DNA of 29,129 bases from an uncultured Clostridium sp. (GCA_900554365.1 USGY01000018.1:1-29129), one strand, 5' to 3'; counted from the first letter of the stretch, positions 1-6,539 are shown. The notes: generated from the letters alone by a model not told the origin. A program made the numbers and translations.

Positions 1-2
1 AG

Positions 3-18
3 AACTTCTTACGAAGTT
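3..18 (-). repeat. Hairpin with GTAA loop (third of three)
   Basis: This is a perfect 6-bp inverted repeat (arms AACTTC and GAAGTT). The loop is TTAC on the plus strand, GTAA on the strand that codes for the upstream surface protein. It is the most distal of three hairpins downstream of that gene that share the loop but not the stem sequence. It has no adjacent U-tract, so it does not look like an intrinsic terminator. The window edge prevents seeing whether the series continues. Confidence 0.6.
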
Positions 19-36
19 TATCTTGGATTGAGTTTT

Positions 37-58
37 AAGCGTTATTTACATAACGCTT
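37..58 (-). repeat. Hairpin/cruciform with GTAA loop, DGR target-type
   Basis: This is a perfect 9-bp inverted repeat (arms AAGCGTTAT and ATAACGCTT) around a 4-base loop that reads GTAA on the minus (coding) strand. It begins 25 bases after the stop codon of the surface protein. DGR targets characteristically carry a hairpin with a 7-10-bp stem and 4-base loop just downstream of the variable region, where it stimulates retrohoming. Position, stem length and loop size all fit that description. There is no U-tract, so it is not a typical terminator. Confidence 0.75.
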
Positions 59-64
59 CTTTTG

Positions 65-90
65 TTTCTAATTTTTTACAAAATTAGAAA
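65..90 (-). repeat. Hairpin with GTAA loop overlapping the stop codon
   Basis: This is a perfect 11-bp inverted repeat (arms TTTCTAATTTT and AAAATTAGAAA) with a TTAC loop on the plus strand (GTAA on the coding strand). The proximal arm contains the last codon and the TAA stop of the surface protein. It is therefore joined directly to the putative initiation-of-mutagenic-homology segment. Together with 37-58 and 3-18 it forms a tandem series with centres about 30 and 37 bases apart. Confidence 0.7.
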
Positions 91-210
91 GTCGCGCTCA
101 AACGCACATAGCCACTGTAAGTAACATTGCTGTCGTGGATGTAGCCGTAGTAAAAGTTTGCGTAATATGCACTATAGGCATCGTACTGGGCGGAAGACCA
201 ATAAGAGTTT
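84..210 (-). other. Putative DGR variable region (VR)
   Basis: The last ~40 codons of the surface protein are about 45% GC, against roughly 30% in the rest of the gene. Residues 359-366 are coded TAC TAC GGC TAC ATC CAC GAC AGC, eight codons in a row ending in C. This organism otherwise prefers A/T in third positions. Runs of NNC (and NNT) codons are what adenine-specific mutagenesis of AAC/AAT template codons produces. The segment ends with the invariant-looking VRLSATF tail (codons GTG CGT TTG AGC GCG ACT TTC), a candidate IMH, and then the GTAA hairpins. No matching template copy was seen elsewhere in the window. Confidence 0.72.
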
Positions 211-1226
211 CTTAGTCCATAATTAGGATAATTACTTGTTGTAACTCCCATTTTAGTATATGTCATATCTCCAAAAGCCGCCCATTCTGCTTTTGATGGC
301 ACAAACCATTTATCCAAATTCCACTTTTTTCCTAAATTGTCTGTCTTTTGTATTACTCCCCACATATCTTTATCATTTTGTGCTCCATATTTACCACTTG
401 TTCCTTTATTCCACTCCGCTATCATTGTTGTTGTATTTGTTTTTCCTTGTCCAAAATCATTTGTACTATATGATATTGTGTTATCTAACTTTCCATTTGC
501 TGAATTATACCAATAATATACTGTCCCTGGATTAAAATCTTCTAATGCCATTACATAAAATCTATCTTGTGTTCCACTTCCATTTATTTCTGTTAATACT
601 GGTTTTGTCCATTGGTTTCCAAATCCTGTATAACTATCACTACTTACATAATAGCTTTTTAATCCTTCTGTTCTTTGTGAATATTCATAACTAGACCAGC
701 TATTATTATTCCATGTTCCACTTCCTCCTATTGCTAAATCAGCATATATTACTCCATCTACTGTTCCATCTCCATCTATATCTGCATAATAGCCTACATA
801 AGATTCCGTATTTGATATTTTATTTGCTGGTTCAGGAGTCGGTGTTGTACCTTCTGTTATATTCCCATCGCCATCTACCTTAAAATTCTTTCCGTCTACT
901 GTTGCATTTACTGGAAATCCATTATTTGTTTTACTGGCTGTTCCTCCATAATTATTTGTTATTTCTGCTATTAGTTTATCTGCATCTAATGCTCCTGTTT
1001 CTGATTGTGACCTTGCTGCCATTATTGCTAATTTTACTTTTTCCTCTGCTGATTTATATTCTGTTGTTGTTTTTGAATTTTGTGCTTGTGTTAGTATTCC
1101 ATTTTGTCCTGTTAGCATTGCTATTGATACTCCTGCTAATATTAACAAAACTATAATTGTAATTACTAAAGCAATTAATGTTATACCACTATTAGCTTTT
1201 TCTTTTGTTTTTAAAATTTCTTCCAT
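84..1226 (-). CDS. Prepilin-like surface protein with C-terminal FISUMP-like variable domain
   Basis: This 380-residue protein starts at an ATG preceded by GGAGG seven bases upstream. Residues 1-14 are a short basic leader ending in Gly. Residues 15-38 (GITLIALVIT onwards) form the hydrophobic helix of a class III-signal type IV prepilin, with Ala instead of the usual Glu at +5. Residues 39-92 are pilin-like helix. Residues 149-162 (DIDGDGTVDG) resemble a dockerin/EF-hand calcium loop. Residues 307-318 (WFVPSKAEWAAF) and the end, YWSS...VRLSATF, match the FISUMP/DUF1566 family, which has a C-type-lectin-like fold. The Tyr-rich last 40 residues look like a DGR variable region. Inferred role: a pilus- or pseudopilus-anchored adhesin with a diversified binding face. 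The family assignment is fairly sure; ligand and partners are unknown. Confidence 0.85.
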   Translation of the reverse strand: MEEILKTKEKANSGITLIALVITIIVLLILAGVSIAMLTGQNGILTQAQNSKTTTEYKSAEEKVKLAIMAARSQSETGALDADKLIAEITNNYGGTASKTNNGFPVNATVDGKNFKVDGDGNITEGTTPTPEPANKISNTESYVGYYADIDGDGTVDGVIYADLAIGGSGTWNNNSWSSYEYSQRTEGLKSYYVSSDSYTGFGNQWTKPVLTEINGSGTQDRFYVMALEDFNPGTVYYWYNSANGKLDNTISYSTNDFGQGKTNTTTMIAEWNKGTSGKYGAQNDKDMWGVIQKTDNLGKKWNLDKWFVPSKAEWAAFGDMTYTKMGVTTSNYPNYGLRNSYWSSAQYDAYSAYYANFYYGYIHDSNVTYSGYVRLSATF

Positions 1227-1309
1227 TATTTTTCCTCCCTTTTATCATTTTTATTTGAAATTTTATATTAAAAACTTAATAACTTTTTTATTTTTGCTGT
1301 AATTAAACA

Positions 1310-1366
1310 ACAAAAAAAGACAGCAAACAAAGCCTAATATATAGACTCTGTTTCTGTCTTTTTTAC
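1310..1366 (-). terminator. Intrinsic terminator after the small repeat-containing ORF
   Basis: On the minus strand a long imperfect stem (outer arms AAAAAAGACAG and CTGTCTTTTTT, extended by a second helix with one bulged G) is followed by a run of seven T. It lies between the small ORF at 1441-1521 and the surface-protein gene, so it should end the small transcript. The arms are nearly symmetrical and it could also work on the plus strand. Confidence 0.75.
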
Positions 1367-1416
1367 ATTATATTTATTTACTATTTTTATTAGTAGACAT
1401 AATTCTGGTATATTAT

Positions 1417-1440
1417 TAACATTTAATAAACTAACTTTAG

Positions 1441-1451
<11 letters not shown>
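1417..1451 (-). repeat. Imperfect hairpin downstream of the TG tract
   Basis: Arms ACATTTA and TAAATGT enclose a second pair, CTAAC and GTTAG, giving an interrupted stem-loop. It overlaps the current stop of the small ORF. It may stabilise the small transcript, or may be only coding sequence of the longer frame. Confidence 0.35.
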
Positions 1452-1521
<70 letters not shown>

Positions 1522-1572
1522 TTTTGTTCTTCTCCTCTTTAGTTTGTTTAAATTTTTATTTAATATGTATAT

Positions 1573-1601
1573 ATTTTATATAAAATCAATAATTTTGTCA
1601 A
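1573..1601 (-). promoter_or_regulatory. Sigma-A promoter of the small repeat-containing ORF
   Basis: On the minus strand there is a perfect TTGACA (1596-1601), a 17-base spacer and TAAAAT (1573-1578). It points at the 26-codon ORF, with a predicted start around 1566 and a leader of about 45 bases containing the GAGGAG site. Confidence 0.7.
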
Positions 1602-1646
1602 CTAATATTTATTTGAAATATCATTAATTCATAATTTATACTCCAT

Positions 1647-1697
1647 AAAAAAACTCCTTTCACTTTTCTATATATTATGAAATGAGTTCTTTTTTGT
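1647..1697 (-). terminator. Intrinsic terminator downstream of the nucleoside phosphorylase
   Basis: On the minus strand the arms AACTCATTTCA and TGAAAGGAGTT (one mismatch) enclose a 15-base loop, flanked by A and T runs ending in seven T. It begins 16 bases after the phosphorylase stop codon. Confidence 0.8.
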
Positions 1698-1712
1698 TGA
1701 ATATTTATATTA

Positions 1713-2483
1713 TTATTGATTTTCAATTTTATAAGCTAATTCTAATGCAAGTATTGGTACTTGTGTTTTCTTATCAAAATTTGATAATTGATCTATACTT
1801 CTTTCTTCCCATTGAACAGAGTCTAAATTATCACCAGCATAATAAAATGTAAAGTAATTTAATTTTTTATATTTACAGACTGCTGCTAAAGATGCACCTT
1901 CCATCTCTACACAAATTGCACCTTTATCTTTAAACATCTTTATCTTATCACTAGTTTCTCTGTAAAAGGCATCAATCGTCCATGTTGCACCTTCTTTATA
2001 ACTAAATTTATATTCTTTTAACACTTCTTTAAATAATTCTACGTATTGACGATCTAAATTAATATATTCTGAGTCTGGTAAATAATGATAACTAGTTCCC
2101 TCATCCCTAAATGCTTTATTAGGAATTATAATTGAACAATCTTCAATTGTTTTATCAAGTACACCACAATTTCCAAAAACAATAAAAGTATCTACTCCAT
2201 TAACATTCATGTCTTCAATATCTCCACTTATCCATGGCCCACTAATTCCTGCCATAAATAATGTCATTATAGTATTTTTATAATTTAATAAATATACTGG
2301 ACGTTTTTCTGTCAATTCCCCTACTTTTTTGCATTTATATTTTTTTACTATATCATTTAATAAATGTTCAGAAAAGACCCCAACAGCTATATGTGGCAAT
2401 TTAATATTAGGATCATGTATTCCATTTTTATTTTTTATACCTCTTGGTTTAATAAATCCTTCTTCTTTACTATAAATTATCAT
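1713..2483 (-). CDS. Nucleoside phosphorylase (PNP/UDP family)
   Basis: This 256-residue protein matches the usual length of the hexameric uridine/purine nucleoside phosphorylases, which cleave a nucleoside with phosphate to give a free base and pentose-1-phosphate. Visible family marks are FGNCGVLD near residue 105, GATWTIDAFYRET at about 164-176 and the substrate-binding segment ICVEMEGASLAAV at about 188-200. Late in the chain GDNLDSVQW matches the catalytic-Asp loop. The start is an ATG preceded by AAGGAG. It lies 173 bases downstream of the radical SAM gene and ends at a strong terminator, so it could be the last gene of that unit. The base specificity cannot be read from the sequence; a nucleosidase of the MTA/SAH type is less likely. 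Confidence 0.85.
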   Translation of the reverse strand: MIIYSKEEGFIKPRGIKNKNGIHDPNIKLPHIAVGVFSEHLLNDIVKKYKCKKVGELTEKRPVYLLNYKNTIMTLFMAGISGPWISGDIEDMNVNGVDTFIVFGNCGVLDKTIEDCSIIIPNKAFRDEGTSYHYLPDSEYINLDRQYVELFKEVLKEYKFSYKEGATWTIDAFYRETSDKIKMFKDKGAICVEMEGASLAAVCKYKKLNYFTFYYAGDNLDSVQWEERSIDQLSNFDKKTQVPILALELAYKIENQ

Positions 2484-2623
2484 TTTTTCTCCTTATCTAT
2501 ATAAAATAATATCATAAAAATTTCAAACTATCAATTATATAAAAATATAAAAATATTTTCATAAATTTTTTGATTATTTACATTTAAATTTCTTTTAGTA
2601 ATAGTTTATTGTATTTACTCTCA

Positions 2624-2661
2624 CATGTAACTATTTATGTTTTTCATAGATAGTTACTATG
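2624..2661 (-). repeat. Stem-loop overlapping the radical SAM stop codon
   Basis: Arms CATGTAACTATTTATG and CATAGATAGTTACTATG pair over 16 positions, with one bulged base and one mismatch, around a five-base T/A loop. The TAG stop of the radical SAM gene lies in one arm. No U-tract follows on the minus strand, so it may be an RNA-stability or attenuation element rather than a clean terminator. Confidence 0.5.
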
Positions 2662-3553
2662 ACTTTATATTAACCTTATCTATATTTTTTAAATATGCAC
2701 AAATTTTTGTCCAATCTTTTTGATTACATATGTTTCCAATTATCACATTGTTACTCAAATCATAAGAAAAATTAGTGTACGACATTATATCCTTAGATGG
2801 AATCCAAGCATTTCCTGAATTATCTATTAACATATATGCATTTTTTCTGTCATTATGACTTTTAAACTGTATTTTACTTGAATCATTTTCAAATACTTTT
2901 AAAACCCTTGATTTAAAATTCAAATATTGTTCATTTGTTATTTCAAAATCTTTTCTATTTTTCGCACCATATTTTCCTAATGGTTCATATTGAAAAATTT
3001 GCCACTTATTTATGTAACTAAGAGTTTTTATTAATTTTGCTAACTCCTCTGCATCTTCAAAATTGCCTTTATTTGCAACCGTATTAATACATATATTTGC
3101 ACCAGCTTGATGTAGTTTCTGACATATTAATAACTGCTCATTTAATAAATCTGCCTTTGTCTTTCTAAAACGTTTAAATATTTCATTATTTGATCCATCT
3201 ATAGGTATCCCAATAACATCAACATTTTTTGCTATTTTATTTACATCTATCTGATTTATTATTATTTTCTTATTTATTTTTACATCTTTAATAATTGGAC
3301 TTCCAACAGTATCTAATGAAATATTAAATCCAATTTCTTTAATTTTTTCAATTAAATCAATAATACCTTCACGTGCTAATGGATCACCACCACATAAAGT
3401 GACTTTTTTAGTTCCTTCATTATACACATATTTTAAAAATTCAATTAATTTATCTGTAGCTATGTATGTTCCTCTTTTTTCTTCTCTTGAAAAACTATAA
3501 CAACCTTTACAATATACAAAACAACTTTGACTCACAAAAATATTTAAATGCAT
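2657..3553 (-). CDS. Radical SAM enzyme, viperin-like layout, substrate unknown
   Basis: The ATG at 3553 is chosen as start, eight bases after GGAGGT; an in-frame TTG 15 bases upstream would contain that RBS. The protein has 298 residues. CFVYCKGC near the N terminus is the CxxxCxxC motif for the 4Fe-4S cluster that binds SAM. TLCGGDPL is the GGEP-like SAM-binding motif. The C-terminal half (INTVANKGN, KWQIFQYEPLG, YMLIDNSGNAW) runs in the same order as viperins, but viperin's CNxxC start is absent. It follows the HIT-like gene by 15 bases and is surely co-transcribed with it. It has no SPASM Cys cluster. A nucleotide substrate is suggested by the neighbours and is inference. Confidence 0.8.
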   Translation of the reverse strand: MHLNIFVSQSCFVYCKGCYSFSREEKRGTYIATDKLIEFLKYVYNEGTKKVTLCGGDPLAREGIIDLIEKIKEIGFNISLDTVGSPIIKDVKINKKIIINQIDVNKIAKNVDVIGIPIDGSNNEIFKRFRKTKADLLNEQLLICQKLHQAGANICINTVANKGNFEDAEELAKLIKTLSYINKWQIFQYEPLGKYGAKNRKDFEITNEQYLNFKSRVLKVFENDSSKIQFKSHNDRKNAYMLIDNSGNAWIPSKDIMSYTNFSYDLSNNVIIGNICNQKDWTKICAYLKNIDKVNIKS

Positions 3554-3568
3554 ATTTATAACCTCCAA

Positions 3569-4273
3569 CTACCTGTCTATTTCATTATCATCCTGAATAT
3601 TCATTTTTTTTCGTTTATTTTTTAAATTTTCTAACCTAGCTGTCAATTCATCATCTTGTTTTACTAAATCAATTTCTTTTAAATAGTTTTTTAGCTTATT
3701 ATTATAAGATAATATTTTTGGTAATTCATCTTTCGGATTAAAACTTTTTAAATATTCTTTTACATCAAAATCAAGTAAATCTGGAGAAGTTGTACCTTCA
3801 ACTGGAACTAACCAGAAATGTACATTAACAAAAGGATCAGATTTTTCATTTGACAAAAGATGTGCATAATTAATTCCTAGTTCTTTTCTCATCGCTTCTT
3901 TAGTTTTTTTAAGAATAAAAGAAAATCTAAGAAACGTAATGTCATCCAAAAAGTCAAACGCTTTATAAGTTTTATTTAATCCAAAAATATAAAATCCAGG
4001 ACAAGGATATTTCGGATCAGCTCTAACTATTATTCCATTATGATCATAAATAGGTTGATTTTGTTCAGGAACATATTCTGGATATTGCTCCATAAAGTCT
4101 GCTCTAGATATATCCTCTGGTGCAATATATGCTCTATAATTTTTGCTTCCACCATAAAAGTGAATATATCTCATTCCTTCAGGTTCTGGCGGGAAATCTT
4201 CTCTTTTTTCTACATCAATATAATTTAACCTTTTTTTCTCAAATGACAATCTTTTTTTAAAATCATTATTCAT
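3569..4273 (-). CDS. HIT-like domain protein linked to the radical SAM enzyme
   Basis: This 234-residue protein starts at an ATG with GGAGG seven bases upstream. Residues ~80-160 follow the layout of HIT-superfamily nucleotide hydrolases/transferases: PKYPCPGFYIFG, then a helix, then FVNVHFWLVPV, a degenerate form of the HxHxHxx motif in which only one His remains. The N-terminal ~75 residues are rich in aromatic and acidic residues (EPEGMRYIHFYGG). The last ~35 are a charged, possibly coiled-coil tail. It is the first gene of the unit with the radical SAM enzyme. The missing His residues raise doubt about hydrolase activity, so it may bind a nucleotide or serve as a partner of the radical SAM enzyme. 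The fold assignment is moderate. Confidence 0.65.
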   Translation of the reverse strand: MNNDFKKRLSFEKKRLNYIDVEKREDFPPEPEGMRYIHFYGGSKNYRAYIAPEDISRADFMEQYPEYVPEQNQPIYDHNGIIVRADPKYPCPGFYIFGLNKTYKAFDFLDDITFLRFSFILKKTKEAMRKELGINYAHLLSNEKSDPFVNVHFWLVPVEGTTSPDLLDFDVKEYLKSFNPKDELPKILSYNNKLKNYLKEIDLVKQDDELTARLENLKNKRKKMNIQDDNEIDR

Positions 4274-4370
4274 CTAAATTACCTCCAATTTTAAAATACA
4301 TTTTTTAACATTATTTCAATTATAAGTTAAATTATATCATTACTTTTCATTTATGTCAACTTGTATTTGC

Positions 4371-4424
4371 AAAAAAAGAGAGACAGGTTAAAAATACTTT
4401 ATATAAGTACCTTTAACCTGTCTC
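4371..4424 (-). terminator. Intrinsic terminator of rnpB
   Basis: On the minus strand a perfect 13-bp stem (arms GAGACAGGTTAAA and TTTAACCTGTCTC) is followed by CTC and a run of seven T. It begins a few bases after the 3' end of the RNase P RNA. Confidence 0.9.
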
Positions 4425-4427
4425 CCT

Positions 4428-4778
4428 TAAAGTAAATCTGTAAGCCGGGTTCTGTCTTTTAAAATAGTCATTTATCTAGGACAAATATTGCTATTTGCCT
4501 CAAGCCACGCAATTCAAGAAGGCACCGAGCAGGTTTAATCTTCTTTACAAGGTGTTGCTCCAGATGGGGTTTACACTGACCCACTATGTCACCATAATGG
4601 CGGTGAGCTCTTGCCTCGCCTTTTCATCCTTACCGTAAAAATACGGCGGTTTTTTTCTGTTGCACTTTCCTTAAGGTCACCCTCACTAGACGTTATCTAG
4701 CATCTTTGCTCTATGGAGCCCGGACTTTCCTCTCGTAAATTCTTTCGAATTTTACCAGCGACTATTCAATTTACTTCC
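4428..4778 (-). ncRNA. rnpB: RNase P RNA component
   Basis: The catalytic RNA of RNase P trims the 5' leaders of pre-tRNAs. On the minus strand the conserved blocks appear in order: GAGGAAAGTCCGGGCTCC after P1/P2, AAGGAAAGTGCAACAGAAA, the AAACCGCC segment, the GGTAAGAGC-like block (here GGCAAGAGCTCACCGCC), GGTGACATAGTGG, AAACCCC, and finally ACAGAACCCGGCTTACAG. The outermost P1 helix is visible as AAGTAAAT near 4776 pairing with ATTTACTT near 4430, which sets the ends to within a few bases. The cores look like ancestral type A rather than the Bacillus type B. A strong terminator follows directly. Confidence 0.97.
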
Positions 4779-4785
4779 ATTTAGG

Positions 4786-4791
4786 ATTATA
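4786..4791 (-). promoter_or_regulatory. Extended -10 box of the rnpB promoter
   Basis: TATAAT preceded by TGA on the minus strand forms an extended -10 element (TGnTATAAT) ten bases before the RNA start. The TGA is also the stop codon of the upstream protein gene, so the promoter overlaps that gene's end. The expected -35 position reads TAGAAG, a poor match. Confidence 0.6.
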
Positions 4792-5706
4792 TCATAAATC
4801 ATTCATTTCTTCTAGTATATTCTTATATTTTATTAAAAAAACATTTTCATCTTGTACATTTACTGCATTTTGAATTTCATTTAACATAACATATATTTTA
4901 TTTATTGTATATTGCTTATTTGAATTCATATTTGTATTTGCTAATAATTTTGTAAATACTTCTGTTGCTTGCTTAACATTATTTCCTATTTCGCTCCAAT
5001 TTTTGCTATCTAATTTACTGTATGCTTGAATTAATTTAGACTTTGAATCAATCTCTGTTTTTATTAATTCATCATTTGTAACTTTGTCAGCAAATTTAGG
5101 AATATAATTATATAAATTAGAAAGAATTTTTAATGTTTGCTCTTTATTTTTTTGCTCAACTGCTTGTGTTAATACATCCATTTCTTTATTAAAACTTAGA
5201 ATATCATTTTGATCAACTTGCATTTGATATAAATCTAATGTTATTGTTGTAATTGATGAATATAAAATTTCTATTTCTGCTTTTATTTCATCCCAATTAG
5301 TCTGATCACTTTTATTTAATATGCCTGATGATTTTAATTGTGTTTCCATACTAACTGTTGTATTGTTTCCACTAGTATTTCCACCTTGTTCTTTTCCACC
5401 AGATGAAGTTGATTCGTTTTTGGAAGATTGATTATTTCCTTGATCTGATGTTTCGCTACTTAGATTTTTTTCGGTTGACTCATTTTTATTTATTTCTGTT
5501 ACTGAAACATTGTAATTTCTAATTTCTATATTGTTTATTTGGTTAGCTAGTTTTATTAATTTTTCTTCTAAAAATTCAACTTCTGATAAAGCTTTTTGCT
5601 CTTGGCTTTTTCCTTCTCCTTGGCTTATACTTTTATATATAAAAATCACCATAATAGCTATTACTAAAATAAAAAATATAAATGCTAATTTTTTGTATTT
5701 TTTCAA
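4792..5706 (-). CDS. Membrane-anchored extracytoplasmic protein, function unknown
   Basis: The likely start is the TTG at 5706, eight bases after GGAGG; an in-frame GTG 15 bases upstream would lie in the RBS itself. The product has about 304 residues. A basic start (KKYKK) is followed by one hydrophobic helix at about residues 7-26, so the rest faces outside. A low-complexity Ser/Asn/Gly/Thr spacer (around residues 75-125) separates two mostly helical parts. The C-terminal half contains regularly spaced hydrophobics suggestive of a helical bundle. There are no catalytic motifs and no lipobox. It stands alone between a divergent small gene and rnpB. The family was not recognised. Confidence 0.8.
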   Translation of the reverse strand: MKKYKKLAFIFFILVIAIMVIFIYKSISQGEGKSQEQKALSEVEFLEEKLIKLANQINNIEIRNYNVSVTEINKNESTEKNLSSETSDQGNNQSSKNESTSSGGKEQGGNTSGNNTTVSMETQLKSSGILNKSDQTNWDEIKAEIEILYSSITTITLDLYQMQVDQNDILSFNKEMDVLTQAVEQKNKEQTLKILSNLYNYIPKFADKVTNDELIKTEIDSKSKLIQAYSKLDSKNWSEIGNNVKQATEVFTKLLANTNMNSNKQYTINKIYVMLNEIQNAVNVQDENVFLIKYKNILEEMNDL

Positions 5707-5760
5707 ATTTATGACCTCCACTTTTTTTCTAGTATTTACATTTTTATTTTAGTTTATTCT

Positions 5761-5790
5761 TTGTATAAATTTTTATTTATTTTTTATAAT
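5761..5790 (+). promoter_or_regulatory. Promoter of the small plus-strand gene
   Basis: TTGTAT (5761-5766), an 18-base spacer and TATAAT (5785-5790), pointing at the gene at 5811. The RBS AAGGAG lies only about ten bases after the -10, so the leader must be very short. Confidence 0.5.
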
Positions 5791-5810
5791 AATATTATAA
5801 GGAGTAAAAA

Positions 5811-6092
5811 ATGTTTGCAATTTTATTTTTGTATGGTAAAAAGAGTGGTGAATTAAATAATTTTTTGAGCCGTTTTTATAATACTAATTTGGAGATATAT
5901 GATGATTTAAAATGGAGTAAAAAATACACCAACCCTATTGAGTTGGCGGAAATGATTGGAATATTTATTGATAATAATGATTCATATCAAATAAAAATGT
6001 GGGTTTGTTTGGATAAAGATGTTTTTATAAATATTACTAATAAAAATGCTGATAGCATTATAAAATATTTATATGAACGTTTTCCTTATTAA
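5811..6092 (+). CDS. Small conserved-type hypothetical protein
   Basis: This 93-residue protein starts at an ATG preceded by AAGGAG six bases upstream and a recognisable promoter. It is one of only two real plus-strand genes in the window. It is soluble and mixed alpha/beta in character, with a hydrophobic first strand (MFAILFLYG) and a pattern of alternating charged and aromatic residues. No motif was recognised. Its stop codon abuts the stop codon of the convergent dtd gene with no base between them, so their transcripts should overlap. Confidence 0.75.
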   Translation: MFAILFLYGKKSGELNNFLSRFYNTNLEIYDDLKWSKKYTNPIELAEMIGIFIDNNDSYQIKMWVCLDKDVFINITNKNADSIIKYLYERFPY

Positions 6093-6530
6093 CTATTTTT
6101 CCATTATTATAGTTACAGGTCCATCATTTAGTAGGCTAACCTTCATGTCGGCACCAAATATTCCTTTTTCTACTTTTATATTATTTGCTGCACATTTATC
6201 GCAAAAATAATTATATAATTCATTTGCATATTCTGGTTTAGCTGCATTTGTAAAAGAAGGTCTATTACCACTAGTACAATCTGCATATAATGTAAATTGT
6301 GAAACTATTAGTAATTCTCCTCCAATATCTTTTAAAGCTAAATTCATTTTAGCATTTTGATCTTTAAATACTCTTAAATTGCATAATTTCTTTACAAGAT
6401 AATCGGCTTGTTCTTTGGTATCACCATGTGTTACACCTAGTAATACCAAAAAACCTTTTTCTATTTTTCCTACAATTTTAGAATCTACCTCTACTTGTGC
6501 ATTTTTTACTCTTTGTATTACTAATTTCAT
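6093..6530 (-). CDS. dtd: D-aminoacyl-tRNA deacylase
   Basis: This 145-residue cytoplasmic enzyme hydrolyses D-amino acids (and glycine mischarged on tRNA-Ala) from tRNA. It matches Dtd over its whole length: MKLVIQRVKNAQVEV at the start, GFLVLLGVTHGD near residue 27, the catalytic SQFTLYAD block near residue 78, NRPSF near residue 90, and the second signature LLNDGPVTI at the end, which carries the Gly-cisPro pair that excludes L-amino acids. It starts nine bases after the stop of the zinc-ribbon gene, so the two are co-transcribed. No terminator is visible between it and the convergent gene at 5811. Confidence 0.95.
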   Translation of the reverse strand: MKLVIQRVKNAQVEVDSKIVGKIEKGFLVLLGVTHGDTKEQADYLVKKLCNLRVFKDQNAKMNLALKDIGGELLIVSQFTLYADCTSGNRPSFTNAAKPEYANELYNYFCDKCAANNIKVEKGIFGADMKVSLLNDGPVTIIMEK

Positions 6531-6539
6531 TTTGATTTA

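Noticed and set aside
1..60. The hairpins near the left edge as a transcription terminator of the surface-protein gene
   Set aside because: None is followed by a U-tract on the minus strand, unlike the clear terminators elsewhere in the window, and the shared loop fits a different role better.
902..1156. Leu-rich plus-strand open frame opposite the prepilin-like gene
   Set aside because: It is antisense to a well-supported gene, has no RBS, and its composition reflects the reverse complement of an AT-rich coding strand.
3554..3568. TTG start giving five extra residues (MEVIN) to the radical SAM protein
   Set aside because: This stretch contains the GGAGGT ribosome binding site of the ATG at 3553. 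The same artefact appears at 5707-5721, 7125-7160, 23124-23135 and 26515-26535.
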